A stretch of 64,000 nucleotides of DNA from an uncultured Lachnospiraceae bacterium (lineage in GTDB: Bacteria > Bacillota > Clostridia > Lachnospirales > Lachnospiraceae). The DNA is taken from assembly GCA_910589105.1 (NCBI GenBank), contig CAJUST010000001.1:168419-232418 (forward strand), given 5' to 3'. The translations under genes and the position numbers were made by a program. The notes beneath the pieces were generated by a model. It was not told the DNA's origin. It made no database searches and was given only the letters and a program-made list of their open reading frames with translations. Shown here in pieces: positions 18,926 to 28,269 of this stretch (position 1 is its first letter; the number at the start of each line of letters is the position of its first letter).

Positions 18926-19882
18926 ATGAACAGTAAAGAAGTAGAAAAAACAGAGCAGTTAATTCAGTATTATAAAGAAGATTCAGCTCAGGAGAATCTT
19001 CAGGCATTAGTGCATCAGATGAAAAAGACGGTGTTTTTGATTCCGGCTATGCTTCCGGACACGCCGGAGATTAATGAGATTAAACAGAAGGTGAAGGAAA
19101 ATCCGGGGGTAAAAATTAATCTGCCGAAAGGGACGGCGCCTATGCCGGCGATTTTGACGAATCAGAATGGGGGGAAATTTTTTCCGGTCTATTCTTCAAA
19201 AGAGCAGGTTCCAAAGGAGCCGAAGTTTGACTTATTGATGAATATGCCGTTTGGGGCATGTTGTTCGTTTGCTTTAGATGAAAGGCTGGAGGTGGAGGGG
19301 ATTGCCGTAAATCCATTTACGGACAACCTTTTATTTAAAAAACCGCTGTTAGAAGCGATTAAGAAAGCGGAAGAAGAATCGAAAAAAGGCGTGAATCAAA
19401 TCCAGATGTCTCCGAAGCAATTTCAGATTATGATGCGTCAGAGGGCGGAGCTGCATGAGTTTCCGGCTTTGGCTTTTCGGGAAGGGGCGCAGTTTATCCA
19501 GCGTCTGAGTGATGAGAAAGAAGCGGTTGTAAATGAGATATATTCGAAATCGTTTCAGAAGCAGGAATTGTATCCTTTTGAGGAAAGCAGTTTTTCTGTG
19601 ATGGCTTTGAATATCAGTGAGGAATTATTGTTGGTGCGGGTGGACTTGCCGCCGGTCCGTGAAGCGGCGCAGTTGTGTTATCGTGTTTATGTGACATTAA
19701 ACCCGAAGTCCGGGGAAATTCATTATTTTACGATTGAACGCGGCCGCGGGAAGGACGAGCGGAATCTTTGCGGCGTTGGGAAAGATGGAAAACATATTGA
19801 GTATGGGGAAGCTCCCGTGGAAGGCGTGGAGATTCAAAGGATTATTGATATTATTTCAGGGGAAAAAGAGATTGGGAATTAA
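18926..19882 (+). CDS. SseB-like protein with enhanced-serine-sensitivity-type domains
   Basis: A 318-residue soluble protein. ATG 18926 is chosen because GGAGAAAGG precedes it; ATG 18914 is the alternative. The middle region resembles the SseB N-terminal domain: V-F-L-I-P-A near residue 33, P-A-I-L-T-N-Q-N-G-G-K-F-F-P-V-Y-S-S near 75, then F-D-L-L-M-N and an I-A-V-N-P-F segment. The C-terminal half has a second alpha/beta domain. SseB proteins have no settled biochemical role. It stands alone between a TATAAT-containing promoter region (about 18876-18881) and a bidirectional terminator. Confidence 0.7.
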   Translation: MNSKEVEKTEQLIQYYKEDSAQENLQALVHQMKKTVFLIPAMLPDTPEINEIKQKVKENPGVKINLPKGTAPMPAILTNQNGGKFFPVYSSKEQVPKEPKFDLLMNMPFGACCSFALDERLEVEGIAVNPFTDNLLFKKPLLEAIKKAEEESKKGVNQIQMSPKQFQIMMRQRAELHEFPALAFREGAQFIQRLSDEKEAVVNEIYSKSFQKQELYPFEESSFSVMALNISEELLLVRVDLPPVREAAQLCYRVYVTLNPKSGEIHYFTIERGRGKDERNLCGVGKDGKHIEYGEAPVEGVEIQRIIDIISGEKEIGN

Positions 19883-19900
19883 ATCTGGCTGTTTTTAAAG

Positions 19901-19962
19901 AAACGCCGCTTATATCTGTTCGCCCGATGGAGCGGGCTCTATGACGATAAGCGGCGTTTTTA
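19901..19962. terminator. Bidirectional terminator between convergent genes
   Basis: AAACGCCGCTTAT (19901-19913) pairs with ATAAGCGGCGTTT, flanked by T run on one strand and A run on the other. It serves the SseB-like gene and the anti-sigma gene that converges on it. Confidence 0.85.
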
Positions 19963-19988
19963 AGATCTATGGATTTGGTTTTTGCGCG

Positions 19989-20897
19989 TTATTTCCGAAT
20001 TGCTTTTAATACATCATTAGGAATCACAAATTCTCTGCATCCCATATACATCGGAGCTACATCGCCTTCGTTAAAGCAGATAACAACTTCCCCGTTATTA
20101 TTGAGGTAAAACTGTGTTTCGTCCGTAATTTTTTCAAAATTTAATTCCGGCATATCTTTGTTATCGACCCAATAGAATAAATTTTCATCTTTAGCCATCT
20201 GCTCTTTCATCTGCTGTTTGATATTTTCACTGATTGCCGTAATATAGTCGCTGTCTTCTGTAAATAAGCCGCTTAACTTTAAGCGTTCCCCTGTTTCTAA
20301 GTCAATCGTGTAAAAATAATTCCATTCCGCGCCGCTTCCGGAAGCTTGGTAGCAGTTCAGTTTTAAAGTGAAATACTGTTCTGTAGTGGCAATGACCTCG
20401 GAGTCTACATGAACGTCTTGGTACCCTTCTTGATCTTCGGCAAATTCCTTAAATTCTTTAATTAGCTGATCCGTAATCGTTTTGATCTCCGCATTGATTT
20501 CTTCCGCAGTTTTCTGGACTTTTTTCTGCGCGGCATCAGTTTGTTCCGTCCCGTTGGCTGTTTCTGTCGGAATCTGGGGAACAATTTCCGGCACTTGAAT
20601 GTCGGCGTTATTTCGCTCGCTTTCGTACTTGTAATCCCGAAAGGTCACTACCTCGACCCATTTTGAAAGAATTGGAATCCGGCTCATCGCATAGGCAAGA
20701 TCGCCGGAGGCGTTTGGCAGGACGGTAAGCAGTAGAACAACTGACGCGGCGGCGGCCGCAATCGTTTTAAATACTTTGCGGTTGCTTTTTTTTGCTTTTT
20801 CAATCGTGGCTTTCAGATTTTTAATTTGTTCCGGTGACATATTTGGTTTTTGGTAATCCTGTTTCATTTGATTCAATTCTTCTTTCCTATTACGCAT
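19989..20897 (-). CDS. RsiV-like anti-sigma factor (DUF3298-type)
   Basis: A 302-residue membrane protein starting at the ATG behind AGGAGG and overlapping the sigma gene by 8 bp. The cytoplasmic N terminus (1-40) is charged, then one membrane helix (about 44-62), then an extracytoplasmic domain. The C-terminal part (FTLKLNCYQA... FYTIDLETGERLKLSGLF and the ending CREFVIPNDVLK) is typical of the DUF3298/RsiV family, whose lysozyme-binding member in Bacillus holds SigV until proteolysis. Here the ligand is unknown. It is predicted to sequester the co-encoded ECF sigma factor. Confidence 0.82.
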   Translation of the reverse strand: MRNRKEELNQMKQDYQKPNMSPEQIKNLKATIEKAKKSNRKVFKTIAAAAASVVLLLTVLPNASGDLAYAMSRIPILSKWVEVVTFRDYKYESERNNADIQVPEIVPQIPTETANGTEQTDAAQKKVQKTAEEINAEIKTITDQLIKEFKEFAEDQEGYQDVHVDSEVIATTEQYFTLKLNCYQASGSGAEWNYFYTIDLETGERLKLSGLFTEDSDYITAISENIKQQMKEQMAKDENLFYWVDNKDMPELNFEKITDETQFYLNNNGEVVICFNEGDVAPMYMGCREFVIPNDVLKAIRK

Positions 20898-21417
20898 TGA
20901 GAACCTCCTGATTTGTGCTTTCTGTATATATCCATTCTCCTTCAATCATCACCTTTAATTTCTTTAGGCTTCGGTAAAGACGGCTTTTTACGGTATTGAT
21001 GTTTTCTTCGAGAATGTCTGCGATTTCCTCTAGTTTCATATCCTCAAAATATTTTAATTCTACAATCATGCGGTCATTTTCGGGTAAATGTTCCAGCGCC
21101 CGCTTTAAGTCAAGGTCTTCGTAGGAATCTTCCGCATAAGTTTCTTTAGCATCTTCTAATGAAAGTGTTTTTTGCTGTCTGCAATATGTAAAAATTTCAT
21201 TTATGACGATACGGTACAGCCAAGTAGACGCAAAATTTTCCTGTTTTAATGAGCCGCTGTTTTTAATTGCTTTATAAGCGGCGTTTTGGACAATGTCGTA
21301 AGCGTCATTTTCATTGTGGACATAACTGTATGCCAAACGGTAATACTGATTGTAGTTTGTAAGAAGAAGCGTTTTCACCGCTTTTTCTTTCGTCTTTTGC
21401 CTTGATAATCGTTTCAA
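20890..21417 (-). CDS. ECF RNA polymerase sigma factor (SigV-like)
   Basis: A 175-residue group IV sigma factor. Region 2 is visible as YRLAYSYVHNENDAYDIVQ and TWLYRIVINE; region 4 as LPENDRMIVELKYFEDMKLEEI followed by NTVKSRLYRSLKKLK. The start is TTG 21417, 8 bases after AGGAGG; no better ATG is present. It is followed in the same unit by its RsiV-like anti-sigma. The promoter upstream resembles the type such factors recognise, suggesting autoregulation. Confidence 0.92.
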   Translation of the reverse strand: MKRLSRQKTKEKAVKTLLLTNYNQYYRLAYSYVHNENDAYDIVQNAAYKAIKNSGSLKQENFASTWLYRIVINEIFTYCRQQKTLSLEDAKETYAEDSYEDLDLKRALEHLPENDRMIVELKYFEDMKLEEIADILEENINTVKSRLYRSLKKLKVMIEGEWIYTESTNQEVLNA

Positions 21418-21449
21418 GTTTTTCGCCTCCTGTTTTTCGTTTTCTAATA

Positions 21450-21480
21450 ATTAGACGTAAGGCGTAACGGAAAAGTTTCA
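21450..21480 (-). promoter_or_regulatory. ECF-type promoter of the sigma/anti-sigma operon
   Basis: On the minus strand TGAAAC (21475-21480), a 17-bp spacer and CGTCTAAT (21450-21457). The TGAAAC/CGTC pair is the known form for SigV/SigW-class sigma factors, so the operon is probably self-activated. Confidence 0.75.
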
Positions 21481-21561
21481 AACAAAATAAAAAATTTTAC
21501 TATTTTTCATTTTTTACTGTATGCAGTCTTTGGAAGTCTTGGAATTTGGAGTACAGAAAGA

Positions 21562-21628
21562 AAAACCCCTGTTCCAATTCAGATTCTGCGTTTCAAAGAG
21601 CGGCGGTTCTGAATGGAATAGAGGTTTA
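21562..21628 (-). terminator. Terminator of the CoA-transferase gene
   Basis: A long imperfect stem (about 20 bp each side) around a 25-base loop. On the minus strand it ends in GGGGTTTTTCTTT. Confidence 0.7.
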
Positions 21629-21665
21629 TGATAAAAGATTGCGTTTTTGGATTGAAAAACAGGGT

Positions 21666-23006
21666 TTATTTATTGCTCCTGCGCCAAATCTTTAATTTCT
21701 CCGCTTCTGTAATTAATTCATCGCGGAAATCAGGATGCGCAATCGAGATTAAGGCTTCTGCGCGCTGCCATGCGGAAAGTCCTTTTAAATTGACTTTTCC
21801 GTATTCCGTTACAATGTAATGGACGTTTGCGCGTGTGTCCGTTACAATCGATCCAGGATTTAACGTAGGTAAAATACGGGATTTTAACTGCCCGTCTTTG
21901 GTTTTAAAGGAAGAAGAACAGCAGATGAAGCTTTTCCCGCCATTGGAAAGATAAGCTCCCAGCACAAAATCAAGCTGCCCGCCTGCTCCGCTGATATGTT
22001 TCGTTCCGGCCGACTCGGCATTGATCTGGCCAAATAAATCCAAATCCACTGCGTTGTTAATGGAAATAAAGTTATCCAAAGCGGAAATGGAGCGTATGTC
22101 ATTTGTATAGCTTACTGGGGCGCTGAGGAGTTCCGGGTTGTCGTCTATATAGTCGTACATTTTTTTCGTTCCGCATCCAAATGCAAAGGCTTGGCGGAAA
22201 CGGTCGATATTTTTCTTTGACCCATTGATTTTTCCGGCTTTTGCAATGTCGACAAAAGCGTCAACGTACATTTCCGTATGAACGCCGAGGTCTTTTAAAT
22301 CGGATTCTGCAATCATAGAGCCGACTGTATTAGGCATGCCGCCAATGCCAAGCTGTAAACATGCGCCGTTTGGAATTTCTTCTACAATTAATTTTGCAAC
22401 TGCAATATCGACGTCGGTTGGCGCGCCGCCTGAACCTAATTCTCCGATAGGCGGGTTTTCACCTTCGACAATAAAGTCAACGTCTGAAATATGGACGCTG
22501 TTTTCAAAACCGCCAAGACAGCGCGGCATATTTTGGTTGACCTCAACAATGATTTTTTTAGAGGTTTCGCATACCGCCATCATATGGGAAGCGTTTGGCC
22601 CGAAATTGAAATATCCATGCGCATCCATTGGAGAAACCTGAAACATCGCTACGTCGTCAGGCGTGTCTGATTCACGGTAGTAACGCGGCAGTTCGGAATA
22701 TCGGATTGGCGCATAATATGCGCAGCCGCGGGCAATTAATTTACGTTCAATGCCGGACATATGCCATGAGTTCCATGTAAAATGCTCTCCTGAATCTTCC
22801 CGTTCAAAAACGGCGGGCGTCTTTAGGAGAATACCGCCCCTTAGGTTAATGTCTTTCAGCTCGTCCGTCCGTTTAGCTAATGCTTTGTCCAAAGCGTCTA
22901 CGGTTGCGTTACACCAGCCGTAATCGACCCAATCGCCGGATTTAATGACTTTTACTGCTTCTTCTGCGCTTACAAGTTTCTGCTCATATTCTTTTGCGTA
23001 ATCCAT
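21666..23006 (-). CDS. but: Butyryl-CoA:acetate CoA-transferase
   Basis: Moves CoA from butyryl-CoA to acetate, the last step of butyrate formation in many Lachnospiraceae. The 446-residue sequence carries the enzyme's known segments: SGDWVDYGWC near the start, WNSWHMSGIERK, MDAHGYFNFGP, QLGIGGMPN (218-226), the catalytic glutamate E245 in VHTEMYVDAF, SGAGGQLDFVLGAY and the ending IWRRSNK. Close relatives are 4-hydroxybutyrate CoA-transferases, but the whole sequence is nearer the butyrate-producer form. It has its own AGGAGG site and terminator and is a single-gene unit; other butyrate-pathway genes are not in the window. Confidence 0.93.
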   Translation of the reverse strand: MDYAKEYEQKLVSAEEAVKVIKSGDWVDYGWCNATVDALDKALAKRTDELKDINLRGGILLKTPAVFEREDSGEHFTWNSWHMSGIERKLIARGCAYYAPIRYSELPRYYRESDTPDDVAMFQVSPMDAHGYFNFGPNASHMMAVCETSKKIIVEVNQNMPRCLGGFENSVHISDVDFIVEGENPPIGELGSGGAPTDVDIAVAKLIVEEIPNGACLQLGIGGMPNTVGSMIAESDLKDLGVHTEMYVDAFVDIAKAGKINGSKKNIDRFRQAFAFGCGTKKMYDYIDDNPELLSAPVSYTNDIRSISALDNFISINNAVDLDLFGQINAESAGTKHISGAGGQLDFVLGAYLSNGGKSFICCSSSFKTKDGQLKSRILPTLNPGSIVTDTRANVHYIVTEYGKVNLKGLSAWQRAEALISIAHPDFRDELITEAEKLKIWRRSNK

Positions 23007-23052
23007 AATAACCTCCTATAAATGTTATATTTGCTGTCTCCTAATAGTAACA

Positions 23053-24723
23053 TTATATATTAAATTTGTCTACAAGGCTTACCATCGATTCTACTTGGGC
23101 TTTCTGTTCTTCGCTGACGGCGGCTGTTTCTTCTGAGGTTGCAGAGTTGTTGTCTACGATTTCTGCAACGCGGACGATGTTTTCATTGATCCGCTGCATA
23201 TTGCTGACGTCGTTGGTAAGGTTTTGTGAAGTCTGCTCCATTTTTTCCGTTGCCTGTTTTGCGCCTTTCATAACTTCCGTCATATTTTCGGCTGCTTCAT
23301 CTGCGATGGCAATGCCTCTTTCAACGGCAAGAATCGTCCGTTCGATCAGTTTGTTTGTCTCTCCGGCTGCTTTTGCGGATTCGTCGGCAAGATTTTTGAC
23401 TTGTCCGGCAACAATGGCAAATCCCCTTCCGGCTTCTCCGGCGCGCGCGGCTTCAATCGATGCATTCAGGGAAAGCAGGTTTGTTTCAGAAGCAATGGCT
23501 TCGATTGCGCCAATGATTTCCCCAATTTCTTCTGAGCATTTGCTGATTTCTCCAATCGCATCTTTTAATTCCTGCATTTTGGCGTTTCCGGCAATAAGGA
23601 CTTGGCTTGCGCTTGATGCAAGATTTACAGTGGCGGTCGCTTCGCGCGCGCTGTTTTCCATGCTTTGGTAGAGAACGTCCATTAGGTTGACTAAGTCGGA
23701 TACTTTGCCGGCCTGTTCTGTGCTTCCTTCTGCTAAATCAACGGCGGCGCAGGCAAGTTGTTCTGAGCCGCTGTCAATTTGCTGGGACACTTCCCGTATC
23801 GTCACCATGGTTTCACGCATTTTTGCGCTGATTTTTAAGAAAGATTCTCTAATCTGCCCAAATTCCCCGACGTATGCCTGATGCATTTCAAAACAGTAGT
23901 TGCTGTCGCCCATCTGTTCTAAGATGTCGGAAATTTCAAGTATCATGCCAATGATGTTTTCTTTCATTTGGGCAATGGCGCCGACCATTTTGCCGACTTC
24001 ACTTTCGTTGATTTCCATTTCAAAATCTGCATGGAAATTCCCCTCGGAAAGCAGGATCATCTGATCGGACACGCTTATAATCGGCTCAAGCAGCTCTTTT
24101 CTGGAAAATTTTACTATTTTTATAATCTGGAAAATTAAGTAGGCGAAGGAAGCGATATACATTAGTTCAACGATAATCTGGAACAGACGCAGCCGTAATT
24201 TGGATTTGCTTACTCTGTTTTGGATTTGATCGATGGCGTTGTCTGTCAGTGAGCTGATGGTTTGGATAGAGCTTTCATATTCGTCTCCGAACACATACGA
24301 AATGGCGGATTTGGTATTGCCGGATTTTGCCTGTTCTAAAGCTTGTTCTTCCAAAGGGACAAGGCTGTTAGAAAGATCTGCGATTTGGTTTAACAAGGTC
24401 CATTCTTCTTCTTTTATGTCATTTTTTTCAAGCCCTGCCCATGCGATGTCACGGGTTTTGTCCTCATTGAGTTCTTTCATGTAGGCATCGTAGCAGGTCT
24501 GGTTTGCAGTGACGGCATAGGTCTGTACGGCGGCGGTTAAAGCTTTCGAACCCAGACGGTATTGGTTTAGAAAAGTGGTTGTTTCAAGTTCTTCGTCCGT
24601 CACATGGCTCATAAAGAGATTTGTCCCGACAGACGCTAGCAGTAAAATTGCTCCCGCGATAATTGCAATTACGGATTGCCGGATAATTTTTTTTAACTGA
24701 TAAGATTGGCTTTTTGTTTCCAT
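23053..24723 (-). CDS. Methyl-accepting chemotaxis protein A
   Basis: A 556-residue chemoreceptor with two membrane helices (about 14-36 and 182-205). These flank an extracellular four-helix-type sensor of about 145 residues, followed by a HAMP-like stretch and the cytoplasmic signalling hairpin whose tip is ETNLLSLNASIEAARAGEAG. No CheR-binding pentapeptide is seen at the C terminus. The sensor carries the segment NSLVPLEEQALEQAKSGN, shared with the divergent neighbour at 25002, so the two are paralogs. The ligand is unknown. Confidence 0.93.
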   Translation of the reverse strand: METKSQSYQLKKIIRQSVIAIIAGAILLLASVGTNLFMSHVTDEELETTTFLNQYRLGSKALTAAVQTYAVTANQTCYDAYMKELNEDKTRDIAWAGLEKNDIKEEEWTLLNQIADLSNSLVPLEEQALEQAKSGNTKSAISYVFGDEYESSIQTISSLTDNAIDQIQNRVSKSKLRLRLFQIIVELMYIASFAYLIFQIIKIVKFSRKELLEPIISVSDQMILLSEGNFHADFEMEINESEVGKMVGAIAQMKENIIGMILEISDILEQMGDSNYCFEMHQAYVGEFGQIRESFLKISAKMRETMVTIREVSQQIDSGSEQLACAAVDLAEGSTEQAGKVSDLVNLMDVLYQSMENSAREATATVNLASSASQVLIAGNAKMQELKDAIGEISKCSEEIGEIIGAIEAIASETNLLSLNASIEAARAGEAGRGFAIVAGQVKNLADESAKAAGETNKLIERTILAVERGIAIADEAAENMTEVMKGAKQATEKMEQTSQNLTNDVSNMQRINENIVRVAEIVDNNSATSEETAAVSEEQKAQVESMVSLVDKFNI

Positions 24724-24923
24724 AATTCTCCCCCTGTACTTCTTATATTTGTTAAAAATATCTAATTATATCTTACTTTATGTTTCCAGATTCGTCAAGT
24801 TAAACAATAAGCTGTTATGGAAATCTGTTTCTTTTACAGCCGCTTTGGCGGAGCATGGATTTACAGGGTTATTTCCATATAAAAAGGGCGGGAAGGATTT
24901 TTAGAATAGGTAATTCCTGACTG

Positions 24924-24953
24924 TTTACAAGAGAGCGGATCGTGTGTTACAAT
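24924..24953 (+). promoter_or_regulatory. Sigma-A-like promoter of chemoreceptor B
   Basis: TTTACA (24924-24929), an 18-bp spacer and TACAAT (24948-24953), about 48 bases before the ATG. No sigma-D motif is seen here. Confidence 0.5.
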
Positions 24954-25001
24954 AAGAAACAATCTCAATCACGGAAATAGGAAAGCAGGAGGGGCAGTTG
25001 G

Positions 25002-26684
25002 ATGAAAAAAGCGATGAATCAGTCGGTTTTAACTTTTATTTTGAATGGAGTATCAATCCTTTCAATGGTATTTATGGCAGTTTCCCTTTCGATTTACGGA
25101 AAAGTAAACCGGGACTTAAACGCTGCGAATAAAGAACGGTATGAGCTGACATATAATGCGAACCGTTTTATGAATGGTTCTTCTTATTTGACAAACGAAG
25201 TCAGGGCGTTTTCGGCAACCGGAAAGCAGGAGCATTATGACAATTACTGGAACGAGATAAATACTCTAAAGAACAGGGATTTAGGCATTGAAGCCATGCA
25301 GGAAATTGGAATTACGCAGGAAGAACAAAAGATGATTGAGGAAATGTCTGCGATTTCAAACTCTTTAGTTCCGTTAGAAGAACAGGCAATGGAAAAGGCG
25401 CAGCAGGGAAATGGCGCTGAAGCGGTGAATTATGTCTATGGAGATGCTTATAATCAATCCATCGGTGAAATCACTGCATTGAAGAATCAGTTTTTAGAGA
25501 CGCTTGACAACAGGACATTAAGCAGGGTTGAGAGGCTGCAAAACGAGACGGGCATTCTGCGTATCGCGATGATTGTCGCAGTTTCGTTAGTGGGAATTTT
25601 ACAGTTGATCAATATGATTTATACCAAAAGAAAAATACTCCGTCCGGTGATTGCCGTGAAAAACCAGATGGGGAAAATTGCGGACGGGAATCTTTCCTCA
25701 GAGTTTTCTTTAGAATCCGATACTTCTGAAATGGGTATGCTCGTTTCCTCAATCCACGAAACAAAACGGGAATTGAAAAAATACATAAATGACATTGACC
25801 AGAAGCTGGCGGAAATGGCAAAAGGGAATATGGATCTGTCTATTGACATTGATTACCGTGGGGAATTTTTGCCGATTCAAAATGCGCTTTCCCAGATTTT
25901 AGATGCCTTAAATCAGGCGCTGTTCCAGATTAACCAGACGGCAGGGCAGGTGACGCAGCAGTCAGAACGCATGACAAGCGCAGCGCAAGTGCTCTCAAAC
26001 GGAGTTGTTTCACAGGCATCGGCTGTGGAGGAGCTTTCGGCAAGCATTAAGGATATTTCATTTCAGTTAGACACTACCTCAGAAGATGCAAACATTGCAA
26101 AAGACGCTTCAGCAGATGCAATGAAACATCTTCAGCTTAGCAGTGGAAAGATGACAGAGCTGACGTCAGCGATTATGGATATTTCGGAATCTTCCAATAA
26201 AATTGGCGGCATTATTAAGACGATTGAGGATATTTCATTCCAGACGAATATCCTTGCGCTTAACGCTTCCGTGGAAGCCGCGCGCGCAGGTGAAGCAGGA
26301 AAAGGATTTGCCGTTGTTGCGGGTGAAGTGCAAAATCTTGCCAATAAAAGCGCGGTGTCTGCGCAGGACATTACAGATTTGATTGAGAAGTCAATTAAAC
26401 AAGTGGAATATGGGACGGCTCTTTCTAAGGATACGACAGAGGCTTTGACCGCATTGGTGGGAAGCGCGCAAGTGGCTACGGAAAAGATTGAGAAAATTGC
26501 TGATTCTGCTATGCAGCAGTCGCATTCACTCCAGCAGTTAAAGTTAGGCATGGAACAGATTTCAGATGTCGTACAGACAAATGCGGCTACGGCTCAGGAA
26601 TCTGTCGCTTCCGCGCAAGAGCTGAACCGTCAGGCAGAAGAATTGAAAGTGGCTGTACATAGATTCCGGTTAAGGCGTTCCTAA
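25002..26684 (+). CDS. Methyl-accepting chemotaxis protein B
   Basis: A 560-residue chemoreceptor, divergent from and paralogous to the one at 23053-24723. Membrane helices lie at about 9-28 and 187-206. The sensor contains NSLVPLEEQAMEKAQQGN, matching the partner. HAMP follows, then a signalling hairpin with the tip QTNILALNASVEAARAGEAG. A GAGGGG ribosome site precedes ATG. The two receptors probably sense related signals with tuned outputs. There is no methylation-enzyme docking tail. Confidence 0.93.
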   Translation: MKKAMNQSVLTFILNGVSILSMVFMAVSLSIYGKVNRDLNAANKERYELTYNANRFMNGSSYLTNEVRAFSATGKQEHYDNYWNEINTLKNRDLGIEAMQEIGITQEEQKMIEEMSAISNSLVPLEEQAMEKAQQGNGAEAVNYVYGDAYNQSIGEITALKNQFLETLDNRTLSRVERLQNETGILRIAMIVAVSLVGILQLINMIYTKRKILRPVIAVKNQMGKIADGNLSSEFSLESDTSEMGMLVSSIHETKRELKKYINDIDQKLAEMAKGNMDLSIDIDYRGEFLPIQNALSQILDALNQALFQINQTAGQVTQQSERMTSAAQVLSNGVVSQASAVEELSASIKDISFQLDTTSEDANIAKDASADAMKHLQLSSGKMTELTSAIMDISESSNKIGGIIKTIEDISFQTNILALNASVEAARAGEAGKGFAVVAGEVQNLANKSAVSAQDITDLIEKSIKQVEYGTALSKDTTEALTALVGSAQVATEKIEKIADSAMQQSHSLQQLKLGMEQISDVVQTNAATAQESVASAQELNRQAEELKVAVHRFRLRRS

Positions 26685-26745
26685 ATTTACAGTGTTGGCA
26701 GACAGCAAAACGTTTGTTGGCTGTTTTAAGGGGATTCGCATATAA

Positions 26746-26800
26746 AATATCCCGTGGCATAGTTCCGTTGATACGGATCTTGCCGCGGGATATTGTTTTT
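26746..26800. terminator. Bidirectional terminator between chemoreceptor B and the anti-sigma gene
   Basis: AATATCCCGTGGCA (26746-26759) pairs with TGCCGCGGGATATT (26781-26794) followed by GTTTTT. The two genes converge here. Confidence 0.8.
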
Positions 26801-28232
26801 ATTGACGGATATCTACATAGCCTGTTTCAAGCGCAGAATCTGTAAATTCGCAGCCGCCAGAGGGGTTTAAGCTGATAAATAATGTTTCAAGCTCATCTTC
26901 CATGACAATCCAAGCCATATGGACAACTGCCGTTTCGCCGGGGTTTATGCGCGCAATATAATTATTTCCCCGTTCTCCTCCATGTACGTCATAATAAATC
27001 ATTTCCCACATATGGGACAATCCATGATTGACGATTCTGTCCCAGTCTCCCTTTTCCGTGGTGGCTTCTTCTGTTAAAATCTGCATTTGCCCGTCATTTT
27101 CGTAAATGCGGGGCATATCCCCAAAAAATAGGACGTCTGTAAGCGGATCTTCTCCGGTATTCGTATATTCCACTGTGGCATAAACCAGTTTTTGTCTGGC
27201 TTGACGGGTTTTTACTTCTTCGCTCAGGGAATCGGCGTCTCCATCTTTTATATATTGTATCGTAGCCGGACGCAGGCTGCCATTTTCGTCTGTTTCATTT
27301 CGGAGTGTTTCATCTGTCTGGGCGGCGTCTAACAGGCTGATCGTATCGGATATTTCTACATTAGATATTTTTGCTAAGAGGGTGGAGCCGCCTATTGGAA
27401 AACTTTCGCCGATTGCGTGAATGTTTTTCATATCTTCTTTAGAGATAGAAGTAATGGTTTTAGCTTCTTCCCCTTCGGCTTGCTCTTTTTGGTTATTTAG
27501 GCAGTCGCTCCAGTTTTCAGCAATTACAAACGCATCTTTCTCCGAATCTTTGGCCGGGATTAAATTTATATTTTCCGCGATTTTCATGGCTTCTTCTTTG
27601 CTGACGTCTGAAGCGGCATATAACTCCATTACATAATGAACGTCTGTATATGCGACATAGATTCTCTGGTTAAAAGTAATCTCATCCGGGTATAAGTTGG
27701 GGTAGGTTAGGTAGATCCCTTTGCGTCCATTCGCAGTAAATTCTTCACTGGACAGCACATCGTCATGTTCCGCTTCAAATGCGTCATCTCCGGTATCCAT
27801 ACGGTAAAATCTCATGCTTATGCCGCCCTTATTCAGGGAATCTTCAAAACTGTATTTCCCCCTTTCCGTTTCCATCATGCCATCTGGAAGATAGCCGATT
27901 TCCAATTTTACATTCGGGATAGAAAGGGCTTTCCCGTTGCTTTTTGTATCGTCTGTGGCATTTTCTGAATTACGCTCATCGCCTGTCACTGAGACACTGA
28001 CGCCATGCGTCCCTGTCTGTTTTTGCTGTAGTTGGTAGATGCTTACTCCGGCAAATACCGTAGTTCCGCAAAACAGGATTGCCGCTAAAGAGGCGGCAAT
28101 GGTTCTGCCCATGCGTCTGCCTTTATAGGAAGTCTGTTTCGTTTGCAGTTGTTTTTTCACTTCTTTTTCCACCATAATCTTCATCTCCTCCGGCATTTTT
28201 GGAAAATCATATTTTAAATTTTCAAATTCCAT
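26799..28232 (-). CDS. Membrane anti-sigma-like protein (DUF4367-like plus C-terminal sandwich)
   Basis: A 477-residue protein next to an ECF sigma gene. The cytoplasmic head (1-42) is followed by one membrane helix (about 45-63) and an extracytoplasmic portion. Residues about 105-230 look like DUF4367 (IGYLPDGM, GRKGIYLTY, YVMELYA). Residues about 270-470 form a beta-rich domain resembling DUF4352-type sandwiches (VYATVEYTNTGEDPL, INPGETAVVHMAW). The gene order and topology indicate an anti-sigma or sensor for the neighbouring sigma factor; the stimulus is unknown. Confidence 0.75.
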   Translation of the reverse strand: MEFENLKYDFPKMPEEMKIMVEKEVKKQLQTKQTSYKGRRMGRTIAASLAAILFCGTTVFAGVSIYQLQQKQTGTHGVSVSVTGDERNSENATDDTKSNGKALSIPNVKLEIGYLPDGMMETERGKYSFEDSLNKGGISMRFYRMDTGDDAFEAEHDDVLSSEEFTANGRKGIYLTYPNLYPDEITFNQRIYVAYTDVHYVMELYAASDVSKEEAMKIAENINLIPAKDSEKDAFVIAENWSDCLNNQKEQAEGEEAKTITSISKEDMKNIHAIGESFPIGGSTLLAKISNVEISDTISLLDAAQTDETLRNETDENGSLRPATIQYIKDGDADSLSEEVKTRQARQKLVYATVEYTNTGEDPLTDVLFFGDMPRIYENDGQMQILTEEATTEKGDWDRIVNHGLSHMWEMIYYDVHGGERGNNYIARINPGETAVVHMAWIVMEDELETLFISLNPSGGCEFTDSALETGYVDIRQ

Positions 28233-28269
28233 AGTTGTTCCTCCATTTCTTTCTATTCGGATACGCTTC

